A stretch of DNA of 64,000 nt from positions 310,001 to 374,000 of the forward strand of contig CALMVZ010000012.1 of the NCBI GenBank assembly GCA_937873155.1, given 5' to 3'. The DNA comes from an uncultured Bacteroidota bacterium (GTDB lineage Bacteria > Bacteroidota > Bacteroidia > B-17B0 > Aurantibacillaceae). The notes beneath the pieces were generated by a model. The model was not told where the DNA came from. It saw only the letters and a program-made list of their open reading frames with translations, and did not search any database. The position numbers were made by a program, and so were the translations under genes. Shown in pieces: positions 29,445 to 38,459 of this stretch. Numbering within the stretch: position 1 is the first letter of the stretch; each line of letters begins with the position of its first letter.

Positions 29445-30209
29445 ATGAGGACGTTTATACCGATATTATTTCTTGCTTTTACTTCTTTTAAAAGCGTTGC
29501 ACAAACTAAGATCATTCATGTTTTAGTCGCACTTTGCGATAATAAATATCAGGGTATAGTTCCGGTTCCCGCTAAAATTGGTAACGGGCAAGATCCTGCC
29601 AATAATTTGTATTGGGGCTGCGGTTACGGTGTGAAGGCCTTCATGAAAAAACAAACCGATTGGAAATTTGTGAAGCTTATCAAAGATCCTACTTCCATCA
29701 TTTACGAACGCGCTGTTTTCAAACACAGAACAACTAACACTTACATGATCGCAGATGCTTATAATGGAGCCAATATAAAAGAAACCATTGAAGATTTTTT
29801 AGCTTTTTCGGCCGGATTGCGGAAGCTAACAATAAAATCAGATTCAGTTCTTGAATTAAATGCAGGCGGGAACTCAAACCTGATCTGTTTTGTAGGACAT
29901 AACGGATTGATGGATTTTTCATTCGACAATTATCCGGTGAAAAAAGATGACAACAAACGTGATGTAGCTATTTTTGCCTGCGCCAGCAAACCCTATTTTA
30001 AAGAACCACTTAAAAATACAGGAGCTACCCCGCTTATTTGGACAACCGGCCTTATGTGTCCTGAAGCATATACCTTAGTTGCGTTGGTGAACGGCTGGAT
30101 CAAAAAAGATAATCCTGCTGTAATCCATGAAAGTGTGGCACAATCGTATTTAAAATACCACAAATGCGGGATTAAAGGAGCAAGAGGTTTGTTTGCATCG
30201 GGTTGGTAA
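29445..30209 (+). CDS. Secreted protein of unknown family with caspase-fold-like His/Cys pattern
   Basis: 254 aa with signal peptide (MRTFIPILFLAFTSFKSVAQ). I do not recognise a named family. The segments NLICFVGHNGLMDFSF (His152) and VAIFACASKPYF (Cys179) are strand-turn patterns with a His-x-Gly and an Ala-Cys-Ala, 27 residues apart, which resembles the His/Cys dyad of the caspase/gingipain/CHAT clan. The C-terminal region carries a predicted helix (PEAYTLVALVNGWI). It is divergent from mqnE and followed after 30 bp by an NHL-repeat gene with its own promoter. The peptidase reading is inference from the motif only. Confidence 0.7.
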   Translation: MRTFIPILFLAFTSFKSVAQTKIIHVLVALCDNKYQGIVPVPAKIGNGQDPANNLYWGCGYGVKAFMKKQTDWKFVKLIKDPTSIIYERAVFKHRTTNTYMIADAYNGANIKETIEDFLAFSAGLRKLTIKSDSVLELNAGGNSNLICFVGHNGLMDFSFDNYPVKKDDNKRDVAIFACASKPYFKEPLKNTGATPLIWTTGLMCPEAYTLVALVNGWIKKDNPAVIHESVAQSYLKYHKCGIKGARGLFASGW

Positions 30210-30234
30210 AATTCAACCAAATTTTGTATATTTG
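30203..30234 (+). promoter_or_regulatory. Promoter of the NHL-repeat gene
   Basis: TTG (30203-30205), 21 bases, TATATTTG (30227-30234); the ATG at 30240 is 5 bp further, giving a nearly leaderless mRNA. Confidence 0.7.
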
Positions 30235-30239
30235 ACATT

Positions 30240-31544
30240 ATGAAAACAGGTATAATAATATTTCTATCCTTTATCCTACATAATATTCAGGCTCAAATAA
30301 TCAACACCTTTGCTGGTAATGGCACAACTGTTTTTAGTGGCGACGGCGGGCCGGCTACTCTTGCTGGTATTAAAGGTCCGGGAGCAATAGCTTTCGACAA
30401 TCTAGGTAACACCTACGTAACTGATGGAAATTATTATATAAGAAAGATTGATAATTTAGGAAATATCAGTACGGTAGCAGGAAATGGCTCAATGGGTTAT
30501 AGTGGCGACGGTGGCAGCGCTTTAGCAGCACAAATATCACCTAGCGGAATATGTGTTGATGCTGCAGGCAATATTTATATCTCTGAATTTAATAATAACC
30601 GGGTTAGAAAAGTAAACACCTCAGGAATCATTTCAACTGTAGCGGGAAACGGAGGAACTGTTGCTATAGGGGATGGCGGTCCTGCAACCAGCGCAACTCT
30701 TAATCGTCCAATGGGAATAAGGATAGATGCTACCGGGAATTTATTGATCACTGAAATGTTTGGATCAAGGATAAGAAAGGTTAACACTTCAGGTATTATT
30801 TCAACCATCGCTGGAAATGGAACTTCAGGCTATTCCGGTGATGGCGGACCTGCAACTTCCGCAAAGATAAACGGACCAAACGACGTTCATATTGATGCCT
30901 CTGGAAATATATACATCGCTGAAAGCTGGAACCATTGTGTTAGAAAAATAAATAGTTCAGGAATCATAAGTACATTTGCAGGTATCGGAGTTCAGGGAAA
31001 TTCGGGTGATGGTGGGCCTGCAATGAGTGCTATGCTGAGCTTTCCAATGGGGTTATCTTCTGATGTCGCTGGCAATTTGTATATAGGATTCATGAATGAT
31101 CATAGAGTACGAAAGGTAGATTCATTTGGCACTATTACTACTATTGCAGGAATTGGCACACCAGGTTACACAGGAGATGGTGGATCTGCGACAAGTGCGC
31201 AGCTAAACTCACCTGAATACGTTGCTATTAATTCGTATGGCGATCTTCTTATATCTTGTTACGTCAGTTATCATATTCGGATTGTCCAAAATCCTACTTC
31301 CATTGGAAAAACAGAAAAGGATATTCCCTTTGTGAGTATTTATCCGAATCCAAACAATGGCTCGTTCACAATAAAAGGGATTGAGACTGAAACTATTTTG
31401 ATCTCGAACCAGCTCGGACAAGAAGTAAAAACAATCTGTTTGTCTGATAAAAACAATTTCTCTGAAACAATAAATGATCTTGAAACGGGTGTTTACTTCC
31501 TTAACGGAAAGAACACGAAACAAAAGATCGTTGTAATAGATTAA
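30240..31544 (+). CDS. Secreted NHL-repeat beta-propeller with T9SS type A sorting domain
   Basis: 434 aa. Signal peptide MKTGIIIFLSFILHNIQAQ; six NHL-type repeats (GNGTSGYSGDGGPATSAKIN, then ASGNIYIAESWNHCVRKIN) form a six-bladed propeller at about 20-345; a T9SS sorting domain follows (SIYPNPNNGSFTIKG ... GVYFLNGKNTKQKIVVID). NHL propellers bind proteins, peptides or sugars; no catalytic motif is visible. Its stop codon overlaps the convergent mnmA stop by 3-4 bases (TTAA). Confidence 0.92.
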   Translation: MKTGIIIFLSFILHNIQAQIINTFAGNGTTVFSGDGGPATLAGIKGPGAIAFDNLGNTYVTDGNYYIRKIDNLGNISTVAGNGSMGYSGDGGSALAAQISPSGICVDAAGNIYISEFNNNRVRKVNTSGIISTVAGNGGTVAIGDGGPATSATLNRPMGIRIDATGNLLITEMFGSRIRKVNTSGIISTIAGNGTSGYSGDGGPATSAKINGPNDVHIDASGNIYIAESWNHCVRKINSSGIISTFAGIGVQGNSGDGGPAMSAMLSFPMGLSSDVAGNLYIGFMNDHRVRKVDSFGTITTIAGIGTPGYTGDGGSATSAQLNSPEYVAINSYGDLLISCYVSYHIRIVQNPTSIGKTEKDIPFVSIYPNPNNGSFTIKGIETETILISNQLGQEVKTICLSDKNNFSETINDLETGVYFLNGKNTKQKIVVID

Positions 31545-32644
31545 GAAAGCGGAACAGGTTTCCTGTCAATGAATCCACCACCTACTAAATCATTTCCTTC
31601 ATAAATAACTGCACTTTGTCCCGGCGCAACTCCGGTAACAGGTGCATGGAAAATAACATCTAGTTTTTTGTCAACTGTATTTATAGTGGCTAATGTTCCG
31701 GGATCTTTGTAACGGATCTTCGTCAAACCAACAAAATCTTCAGGTAAGGAAGCATACTTAATTAAATTAAAATCACGTACCATCAATTGTTGTTCTTCCA
31801 GGTCTTCTTTATCTCCCAACACAACCGTATTTGTTTCCGGGATAATTTCCTTTACAAAAACAGGATCACCCATTGCAATATCGAGACCTTTTCTTTGCCC
31901 TATCGTATAGAAAGGATAACCTCTGTGCTTTCCGACTTTTTTTCCTTTGTATAAATAATCGCCGCCTTCTACTTTCGCTTCCAATTCAGGCATACGGTGT
32001 TTTAAGAACGAACGGTAATCATTGTTTGGCACAAAACAAATATCATAGCTCTCACTTTTATTAGCGAGATCAATGAATCCTGCATCTTTTGCCATTTGTT
32101 TAATGTCAGGCTTTTTAAATCCTCCCAATGGGAAATGAGTACGCCTTAAACTTTCTTGTGACAATCCCCACAATACATAGGTTTGATCCTTATTCTCGTC
32201 AACGCCTTTAAAAACAATTTTACGGTCATTCTCAGTTCGCAATTGCGCGTAATGTCCGGTTGCTATGAATTCACAATCCAGCATATCTGCGCGTTTTAAA
32301 AGTGCATCCCATTTAATGTGAGTGTTGCATAACACACAAGGGTTTGGTGTTCTTCCCGCTAAATACTCTTCAACAAAATTATTGATGATATGATCACCAA
32401 ATTCTCCCCTGATATCTAAAATATAATGCGGAAAACCAAAATTCACAGCAATGGCACGCGCATCGTTGATACTATCTAAACTGCAACAACCCGTTTCACG
32501 TTTGCTGCTGCCTGAAGTAACATAATCCCATGTTTTCATGGTGATCCCAACCACTTCGTAGCCCTCTTCATGCAGCATCATAGCGGCCACAGAACTGTCT
32601 ATGCCCCCACTCATTGCTACTAATACTTTCCCCTTCTTGCTCAT
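31541..32644 (-). CDS. mnmA: tRNA-specific 2-thiouridylase
   Basis: MnmA puts sulfur on U34 of tRNA-Lys, -Glu and -Gln. 367 aa. PP-loop MSGGIDSSVAAMML, first catalytic cysteine in TPNPCVLCN, second in ESYDICFVPN; TGHYAQLR and TIGQRKGL are family hallmarks. A CC pair in ETGCCSLDSINDARA is typical of the Bacteroidota version. It follows the MORN gene by 29 bp and is probably co-transcribed. Confidence 0.96.
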   Translation of the reverse strand: MSKKGKVLVAMSGGIDSSVAAMMLHEEGYEVVGITMKTWDYVTSGSSKRETGCCSLDSINDARAIAVNFGFPHYILDIRGEFGDHIINNFVEEYLAGRTPNPCVLCNTHIKWDALLKRADMLDCEFIATGHYAQLRTENDRKIVFKGVDENKDQTYVLWGLSQESLRRTHFPLGGFKKPDIKQMAKDAGFIDLANKSESYDICFVPNNDYRSFLKHRMPELEAKVEGGDYLYKGKKVGKHRGYPFYTIGQRKGLDIAMGDPVFVKEIIPETNTVVLGDKEDLEEQQLMVRDFNLIKYASLPEDFVGLTKIRYKDPGTLATINTVDKKLDVIFHAPVTGVAPGQSAVIYEGNDLVGGGFIDRKPVPLS

Positions 32645-32673
32645 TGTAATTGGTAATTGATCAGAAAAACTCC

Positions 32674-33441
32674 TTAACCCTTCTTTGCTCCTTTGTCTGT
32701 AGTTTTCTTTTCAGGTGCTTTTGCTTCCTGAACTTTATTTTTCGAAAAAAATTCGTCTGTCTTTTTCTTGTCAGCTAATTTTCCATCTATGTATAATTCC
32801 TTTTCTTTTATTTTTCCGTCTTTTTCTTTGTAGATCCACGGGCCTGTTTTTTGCCCGTTCTTATAATAACCATTTGCCGCCTGCACACCATTCGGATAAT
32901 AGTAAGTATTTCTTCCTTCAAGATTTCCGTCAACATATGTCCCTTCTCCTTTCACTAATTTACCATCAAAATATAATTTGAAAGGACCATGCTGTACATC
33001 CATTTTATAGTTTCTTTCTTCTGCCATTTTTCCATCCGGTAAATACACAATACATTTCCCGTTCTTCTTTCCATCTTTATAAATATCTTTCGAAACCATG
33101 GTTCCGCTCTCATCATAATAGATCCAAACCGAATCTTTTATTTCCCCAACATATTTTCCTTTCGCCATTATCTTCCCGTTCGGGTGAAATAATTTTGCGT
33201 AAGCATAAGCACCATCTTTCTTAAAATCCATGATCGCTTTTACAGTATCGAACGGATAGTAATATTTAAAAACACCTTGCGGTTTATCATCTTTAAAAGC
33301 GCCCTCAAAAACGATCTTACCGGCTTCTCCCGAAGGTTTTTTCCAATAACCTTGCTTCTTTCCTGAAGCATCAGTAACGTTTTGCCCGAACCCAAAAACT
33401 GTGGTCAGAACTAAAGTAATTATGAGATTAATTTTCTTCAT
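32674..33441 (-). CDS. Secreted MORN-repeat protein
   Basis: 255 aa. Signal peptide MKKINLIITLVLTTVFGFGQ, then about eight MORN-like repeats (YYPNGVQAANGYYKNGQKTG, LFHPNGKIMAKGKYVGE), then a Lys-rich tail. Such repeats form an extended beta-sheet surface; function unknown. Databases often label these 'YwqK family antitoxin', but there is no toxin gene here. The frame opens at 33456, but TACCTTTG at 33461-33454 overlaps that point, so the ATG at 33441 is the start. Confidence 0.85.
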   Translation of the reverse strand: MKKINLIITLVLTTVFGFGQNVTDASGKKQGYWKKPSGEAGKIVFEGAFKDDKPQGVFKYYYPFDTVKAIMDFKKDGAYAYAKLFHPNGKIMAKGKYVGEIKDSVWIYYDESGTMVSKDIYKDGKKNGKCIVYLPDGKMAEERNYKMDVQHGPFKLYFDGKLVKGEGTYVDGNLEGRNTYYYPNGVQAANGYYKNGQKTGPWIYKEKDGKIKEKELYIDGKLADKKKTDEFFSKNKVQEAKAPEKKTTDKGAKKG

Positions 33442-33453
33442 AAATGGATAATG

Positions 33454-33461
33454 CAAAGGTA
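33454..33461 (-). promoter_or_regulatory. Promoter -7 element of the MORN gene
   Basis: TACCTTTG on the minus strand, 12 bp before ATG 33441; no good -33 box. It overlaps the upstream start of the frame and so decides the start. Confidence 0.5.
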
Positions 33462-33510
33462 ATATAAAGTTACTTAAGGTTAGTGCTTTTTATCAACCAA
33501 AAGCAGGAAT

Positions 33511-33611
33511 TTTCAGGGCTAAAGCCAATTCATATCTGCTTTGTTTAATTCGGGACTTAAGTCCGGGGTTAATGGGATATACAGAAGAAAGCAGGGCTTT
33601 AGCCCTGAAAT
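33511..33611. repeat. REP doublet (family B) directly after recQ
   Basis: TCAGGGCTAAAGCC (33513-33526) and its inverted copy GGGCTTTAGCCCTGA (33594-33608) flank a central palindrome GGACTTAAGTCC (33553-33564). The last base touches the recQ stop codon. The same end sequences and the same GGACTNAAGTCC-like centre recur around the transposase at 55.7-57.0 kb. Confidence 0.85.
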
Positions 33612-35515
33612 TATGCTAATCTGATATGTTTGTTATGGGTCATAGTCACAACTCCATTATCGATCATTTCATTCAAAACAGCTGTCCATTGTTCATCGTT
33701 AAATTTTACTAATTTTTCTTTGAGTTGGTCGATATGAAGGGTTTCTTTCCTGAGGTGCTTCAATATCTCTTGCTCGATCGATTTGGTATCCGGACTATGT
33801 TTTTGCGCGATACATACATCACAATAACCACATTTTTTTCCACTGAGTTCATTAAAATAATTCAGCAGGAACACTTGTCGGCAAATTGTTTTTTGGTTTG
33901 CGTATTCGATCACTTGTCCTGTTTTCTCAATGTAACGTGCCTTTAAATATTTGTAATTGCTTTGGTTTAACTCGATGTGTTTTGAATTAATTCTATCCTG
34001 CAATAAAATGATACGTGGCAGCTCTGTAGGTTTTACATATGATAGAACTTCCTGTTTTGTTAGGAATTCCAATTGTTCAACCGTGTATTGAATTGTGTTC
34101 TTGATCCTGTAAGCAATATCTTTTTCATTTATAAAAGCGTATTGATCATAAATGCCTCCGTAACTTCTCGACAAAGTTTTAAGAAGCAATTCATACTTAG
34201 GATATTTTACTTCGAAAGCATAAACATCTTCCTTACTCATAGTGATCATACACTTTGCGGGCTCATAACCGGCATCGAGTAAAGAAAGATAATTCTCCTT
34301 TTCTAAAAATTTAAGGCTGTTGAACAAAAGCACCGGGTGTAAATTATATAATTTGGAAACTTCATCGAGGTCAAATTCAAGACTTACGCCTTGTCCCGAA
34401 TTCATTGCGATCTGGTAATAATTACAAATAGCATTGTAACAATTTTGGATCATTTTTAATTCCGGAAAAGCATATTCAACTGCTTCTAATAATTGAGTTT
34501 CATCTTTTTTTGTATATAACAAAACTGCATAAGCTGCTTTTCCATCACGTCCTGCCCTTCCCGCTTCCTGGAAATACGATTCTAAACTATCCGGCAGATC
34601 CATATTCACCACAAAACGCACATCGGGTTTATCTATTCCCATCCCGAATGCATTCGTTGCCACCATCACCTGGAATTTATTATTCAGCCATTTATCCTGT
34701 TTATCTGCACGGATTGAATTCTTTATTCCCGCATGATAAAAATCGGCAGTTATTTTTAAACGGTTCAATGTCGCTGCAATTTGCTCAGCACGTTTTCTGT
34801 TCTTAACATAAACAACTCCTGAACCTCCAATGTTATTGATGATCTTTATAAGGCGCTCAATTTTATTCTCTTCTAATTGTACCACATAACGTAAATTCCT
34901 TCTTTCGAAAGACTGACGGAATATGTTTGGTTTTTTTAATTGAAGTTTTTGAGAAATATCTTCAACAACTTCTTTAGTGGCGCTTGCTGTAACAGCAATT
35001 AAAGGAAGATCCTTAAAATAATCTTTTACCTCGGCAATTCTCAAATAACTCGGACGGAAATCATAACCCCAATGCGAAATACAATGCGCCTCATCAACTG
35101 CGATCAAAGTAATTGGCAAATAACTGAGTTGCTTTCTGAAATCCTCATTCTCTAAACGTTCCGGAGAAACATATAAGAACTGAACATGTCCGTAAGCCGC
35201 ATTATTCAGGGCAATTTCAATTTCTTTATAGTTCATTGCTGAACTGATCGCCACAGCTGAGATACCTTTCTTCTTTAAATTCTGAACCTGGTCGTTCATT
35301 AAAGCGATGAGAGGAGAAACCACAAGGGTTGTTCCTCCTAAGATCAAACCCGGCAACTGAAAACACAGGGATTTTCCTCCTCCCGTGGGTAAAAGTGCAA
35401 TGGTATCTTTCTTATTCAGTACCGAAAGGATAATATCCTCCTGCATAGGCCTGAATTCGTTATGGCCCCAGTACTTTTTTAATAATTGACGGATATCTTC
35501 CTTTAATTCTACGAT
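33611..35515 (-). CDS. recQ: RecQ-type ATP-dependent DNA helicase (start codon uncertain)
   Basis: Superfamily 2 helicase (3' to 5') for recombination and fork repair. Walker A ALLPTGGGKSLCFQLPG, DEAH box AVDEAHCISHWGYDFRPSY, motif VI QEAGRAGRDGKA, and a zinc-binding cluster (CRQVFLLNYF, then CGYCDVC) with winged helix; no HRDC domain. The first ATG is at 35446 (611 aa), but codons upstream encode the conserved motif-0 segment KKYWGHNEFRPMQ. The frame is open back to a TAG just above, with no ATG, GTG or TTG. The best candidate is an ATC at 35515-35513 (giving about 634 aa), 4 bp from TAGCTTTG. It may be a rare start or a sequence error. Confidence 0.9.
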   Translation of the reverse strand: MVELKEDIRQLLKKYWGHNEFRPMQEDIILSVLNKKDTIALLPTGGGKSLCFQLPGLILGGTTLVVSPLIALMNDQVQNLKKKGISAVAISSAMNYKEIEIALNNAAYGHVQFLYVSPERLENEDFRKQLSYLPITLIAVDEAHCISHWGYDFRPSYLRIAEVKDYFKDLPLIAVTASATKEVVEDISQKLQLKKPNIFRQSFERRNLRYVVQLEENKIERLIKIINNIGGSGVVYVKNRKRAEQIAATLNRLKITADFYHAGIKNSIRADKQDKWLNNKFQVMVATNAFGMGIDKPDVRFVVNMDLPDSLESYFQEAGRAGRDGKAAYAVLLYTKKDETQLLEAVEYAFPELKMIQNCYNAICNYYQIAMNSGQGVSLEFDLDEVSKLYNLHPVLLFNSLKFLEKENYLSLLDAGYEPAKCMITMSKEDVYAFEVKYPKYELLLKTLSRSYGGIYDQYAFINEKDIAYRIKNTIQYTVEQLEFLTKQEVLSYVKPTELPRIILLQDRINSKHIELNQSNYKYLKARYIEKTGQVIEYANQKTICRQVFLLNYFNELSGKKCGYCDVCIAQKHSPDTKSIEQEILKHLRKETLHIDQLKEKLVKFNDEQWTAVLNEMIDNGVVTMTHNKHIRLA

Positions 35516-35519
35516 AAAA

Positions 35520-35527
35520 CAAAGCTA
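35520..35527 (-). promoter_or_regulatory. recQ promoter -7 element
   Basis: TAGCTTTG on the minus strand; no clear -33 box. It overlaps the in-frame TAG upstream of recQ and lies 4 bp before the ATC codon, so any start codon must lie downstream of about 35516. Confidence 0.5.
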
Positions 35528-35538
35528 AAGATTTTTTT

Positions 35539-35713
35539 AATCCCGCAGGGATGATATATTGGTTGTCAGGGATTTCATCTCTGGTTAAAAACAAACCACA
35601 AATTTCCCTCCCATCTCGGCGCGTTATGCCGAGGTGAAAGGGTGTTGGAAGTGTAGTATTCGCTTCCCCGGATTAGCATCCGGGGTTACCAATTATATCA
35701 TCCCTATGGGATT
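35539..35713. repeat. Palindromic intergenic element (family C)
   Basis: Bounded by inverted copies of AATCCCGCAGGGATGATAT (left 35539, right as complement ending 35713). Inside are two hairpins: CTCGGC / GCCGAG (35615-35633) and CCCCGGAT-TAGC-ATCCGGGG (35666-35685). It fills most of the 300-bp recQ-TonB receptor gap. A second copy lies at 38318-38452. Confidence 0.8.
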
Positions 35714-35763
35714 CAAAGACAATCATCATACACATTTTCCCAATAAAACACCTCAATAATTTA

Positions 35764-35795
35764 TTGGTTTTAATAATAATAACTGCTTATTTTCG
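35764..35795 (+). promoter_or_regulatory. Promoter of the TonB-dependent receptor
   Basis: TTG (35764-35766), 21 bases, TATTTTCG (35788-35795). A moderate match; the GTG start is 16 bp downstream. Confidence 0.5.
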
Positions 35796-35811
35796 TTACT
35801 TGTAATATTAC

Positions 35812-38319
35812 GTGTCAAGCCCTAAAAAGCATATCTTTTTCCTCCTCGTTTGCTGCCTTGGCCTACTTTCAGGCTATGGACAAAATGCCACTATCAGCGG
35901 GACTGTTAAAGCCAATGACGGTGAGCCTCTTGAGAATATTACTATTGCAGTCCTTGAGGATGCCAAAATAACTACTACTTCAGACTCAAAAGGAAATTAC
36001 AAACTGGATGTACCTGCCGATAAAGATCTGACAGTTGTTTTCTTTAGTTTGAGTTTTAAACAATCGAAGCAAACCATAAATTTAAAACCGGGAGAGAACT
36101 TTAGTTTCTCTCCTGTATTACAATTCAAAGAATTCATACCTGAGATCGATATCACAGCCGAGAAGAACCGTACAATTGAAATGGTTCGTATTGACCCAAA
36201 ATTATTTTTCCAATTACCAACTGCAGGCGGAAGTCTTGAGGATCTGATCAAAACACAAATGGGTGTGTCCAGTAATAACGAATTAAGCAGTAATTATTCT
36301 GTACGCGGTGGGAATTTTGACGAGAATTTAGTTTATGTGAATGATATTGAAGTGTACCGTCCTTTTTTAGTGCGAAGCGGACAACAGGAAGGTTTGAGTT
36401 TCGCCAATCCTGATATGGTTCAGAATATTGATTTCTCCGCCGGCGGATTCGAAGCGAAGTACGGTGATAAGATGTCATCCGTTCTTGATATTACTTACCG
36501 CAAACCAACTAAATTCGGAGGCGCAGCATCTGCAAGTTTATTGGGAGGAAATTTAAGTTTAGAGGGAATTTCGAAGAACAGATTGATCGCATGGTCGGTT
36601 GGCTCACGTTATAAAAGCAATGTTTATTTACTCAAGGGCATGGATACGAAGGGAGAATACAGGCCGCGTTTTTATGACGCACAAGCGTTCCTGACTTTCA
36701 ACATCAATCCAAAATGGACAGTAGAAGTTTTAGCTAATCTTGCGAATAACAAATACCAGGTTATTCCCGCTAACAGGGAAACTACTTTCGGTACAGTAAA
36801 TAACGCTGTAAGTTTTAAAGTTTTTTTCGACGGACAGGAAGTAATGCAGTATAATACTTTTATGGGAGGAATTTCTACAACTTATCTTCCGAACAAAACA
36901 ACAAAACTAAAATTCATTGCATCAGGATATTCAACTAAAGAAGAAGAACTGTATACAGTTCAAGGACAGTATTACATCGACCAGTTAGAGGCTGATTTTG
37001 GAAAAAGTACGTTCGGGCAAGTTGCGTTTAACCGTGGTATCGGAACATTTATCAATAATGGCCGTAACAGGTTAGAAGCGCAAGTGTATAACGTAGAACA
37101 CAAAGGCACAAAATACTTAAAACGTGACCGTGAATTGTTATGGGGTATCCGTTTCCAGAATGAAAATGTAAATGATAAACTCAGTGAATGGCGGATGATC
37201 GACTCTGCCGGATTTGTTAATCCGTATAGCGCCACTGAAATTAATTTAACTGATGCTTACAAAACAAAGATCAATCTGAACACTTCACGCATCATGGAGT
37301 ACGTGGAATATAAGTATAACAAAATGTTGGGGGATTCATCCATCTTAACTTTAACAGGAGGCGTGCGTGGGAATTATTGGACACTGAACAATCAATTCTT
37401 AGCATCACCTCGCGCTACATTAGCATTCAAACCACACTGGAAACGTGATTTCCTCTTTAAATTATCGGGCGGATATTATTATCAACCTCCATTCTACCGT
37501 GAATTACGCGGACTTGACGGAACTTTGAACAGAAACATTAAAGCACAACAATCGATCCACGTTGTATTAAGCAGCGATTATAATTTCACCGCGTGGAGAA
37601 GACCTTTCAAATTTGTAGTTGCAGCTTATTACAAAGAATTGAAAAATATTATTCCTTACGAAGTGGATAATGTCCGCGTACGTTATTTCGCTAAGAATAA
37701 TGCTTTCGGTTACGCCACCGGAATTGATTTCCGCGTGAACGGGGAATTTGTGAAAGGCGTTGAAAGCTGGACCTCATTGGGTATCTTAAGAACATACGAG
37801 TATTCGAAAGACAATATCCATTATGATTATTTTAATAAGGACGGAGAGAAGATCATAAAAGGATATACATTCGACCAGGTTAAAGCTGACAGTACAAAAA
37901 TAGATCCGGGATTTATTCCGCGACCAACCGATCAGTTAGTAACCTTCAATATGTTCTTCCAGGATTATTTACCGAAACATCCTGAATTGAAAATGAACCT
38001 GAACTTAATTTTCGGAAGCGGTTTACCGTTTGGTCCGCCTAACCATTTACGTTACCAGCAAGTATTCAGAATGCCCCCTTACAGAAGAGTTGACATTGGA
38101 TTCGCATATAATATCATAAGGGAGAACCGCGAGATCAAAAAGAAGAATTTTATGAATAATGTAAAATCGATGTGGCTCAATGTTGAAGTCCTGAATTTAC
38201 TGGACGTGAACAACACCGTTTCTTACACCTGGATCAAAGATGTTACAGCAAGGCAATATGCTGTTCCGAATTACCTTACAAGAAGACAGCTTAACGTTAA
38301 ATTACAAATACGTTTTTAA
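35812..38319 (+). CDS. TonB-dependent receptor with carboxypeptidase-regulatory-like domain
   Basis: 835 aa outer-membrane receptor starting with GTG. Signal peptide (HIFFLLVCCLGLLSGYGQ); a CarboxypepD_reg-like beta-sandwich (ISGTVKANDGEPLENITIAV, 28-115); plug domain with SNYSVRGGNFDENLVYVNDI and ending GGFEAKYGDKMSSVLDI (about 140-225); then a 22-strand-type barrel to the C-terminus (RRQLNVKLQIRF, ending in Phe). It is not followed by a SusD gene, so it is not a classical SusC; the substrate could be a siderophore, vitamin or other small ligand. It lies alone between two copies of the family C repeat. Confidence 0.93.
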   Translation: MSSPKKHIFFLLVCCLGLLSGYGQNATISGTVKANDGEPLENITIAVLEDAKITTTSDSKGNYKLDVPADKDLTVVFFSLSFKQSKQTINLKPGENFSFSPVLQFKEFIPEIDITAEKNRTIEMVRIDPKLFFQLPTAGGSLEDLIKTQMGVSSNNELSSNYSVRGGNFDENLVYVNDIEVYRPFLVRSGQQEGLSFANPDMVQNIDFSAGGFEAKYGDKMSSVLDITYRKPTKFGGAASASLLGGNLSLEGISKNRLIAWSVGSRYKSNVYLLKGMDTKGEYRPRFYDAQAFLTFNINPKWTVEVLANLANNKYQVIPANRETTFGTVNNAVSFKVFFDGQEVMQYNTFMGGISTTYLPNKTTKLKFIASGYSTKEEELYTVQGQYYIDQLEADFGKSTFGQVAFNRGIGTFINNGRNRLEAQVYNVEHKGTKYLKRDRELLWGIRFQNENVNDKLSEWRMIDSAGFVNPYSATEINLTDAYKTKINLNTSRIMEYVEYKYNKMLGDSSILTLTGGVRGNYWTLNNQFLASPRATLAFKPHWKRDFLFKLSGGYYYQPPFYRELRGLDGTLNRNIKAQQSIHVVLSSDYNFTAWRRPFKFVVAAYYKELKNIIPYEVDNVRVRYFAKNNAFGYATGIDFRVNGEFVKGVESWTSLGILRTYEYSKDNIHYDYFNKDGEKIIKGYTFDQVKADSTKIDPGFIPRPTDQLVTFNMFFQDYLPKHPELKMNLNLIFGSGLPFGPPNHLRYQQVFRMPPYRRVDIGFAYNIIRENREIKKKNFMNNVKSMWLNVEVLNLLDVNNTVSYTWIKDVTARQYAVPNYLTRRQLNVKLQIRF

Positions 38320-38452
38320 TCCCGTAGGGATTATATATCGGTAAAATACAACACCTCAGATAATTCCTGCGTTGCCTGTACCACAGGCAACGATGCGTTA
38401 ATTTGTGTTATCGGGTTATCATTTTATTACCAACATTTAGTCCCTACGGCAC
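38318..38452. repeat. Palindromic intergenic element (family C), second copy
   Basis: Starts with AATCCCGTAGGGATTATAT overlapping the receptor's TAA stop and ends with a degenerate inverted copy (GTCCCTACGGCAC). The centre is a hairpin GTTGCCTGT-ACC-ACAGGCAAC (38371-38391). Together with the copy at 35539 it brackets the receptor gene. Confidence 0.75.
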
Positions 38453-38459
38453 TTTTTTG

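Noticed and set aside
32674-33441. Toxin-antitoxin system (YwqK-family label)
   Set aside because: The protein is a secreted MORN-repeat protein and no toxin gene is adjacent.
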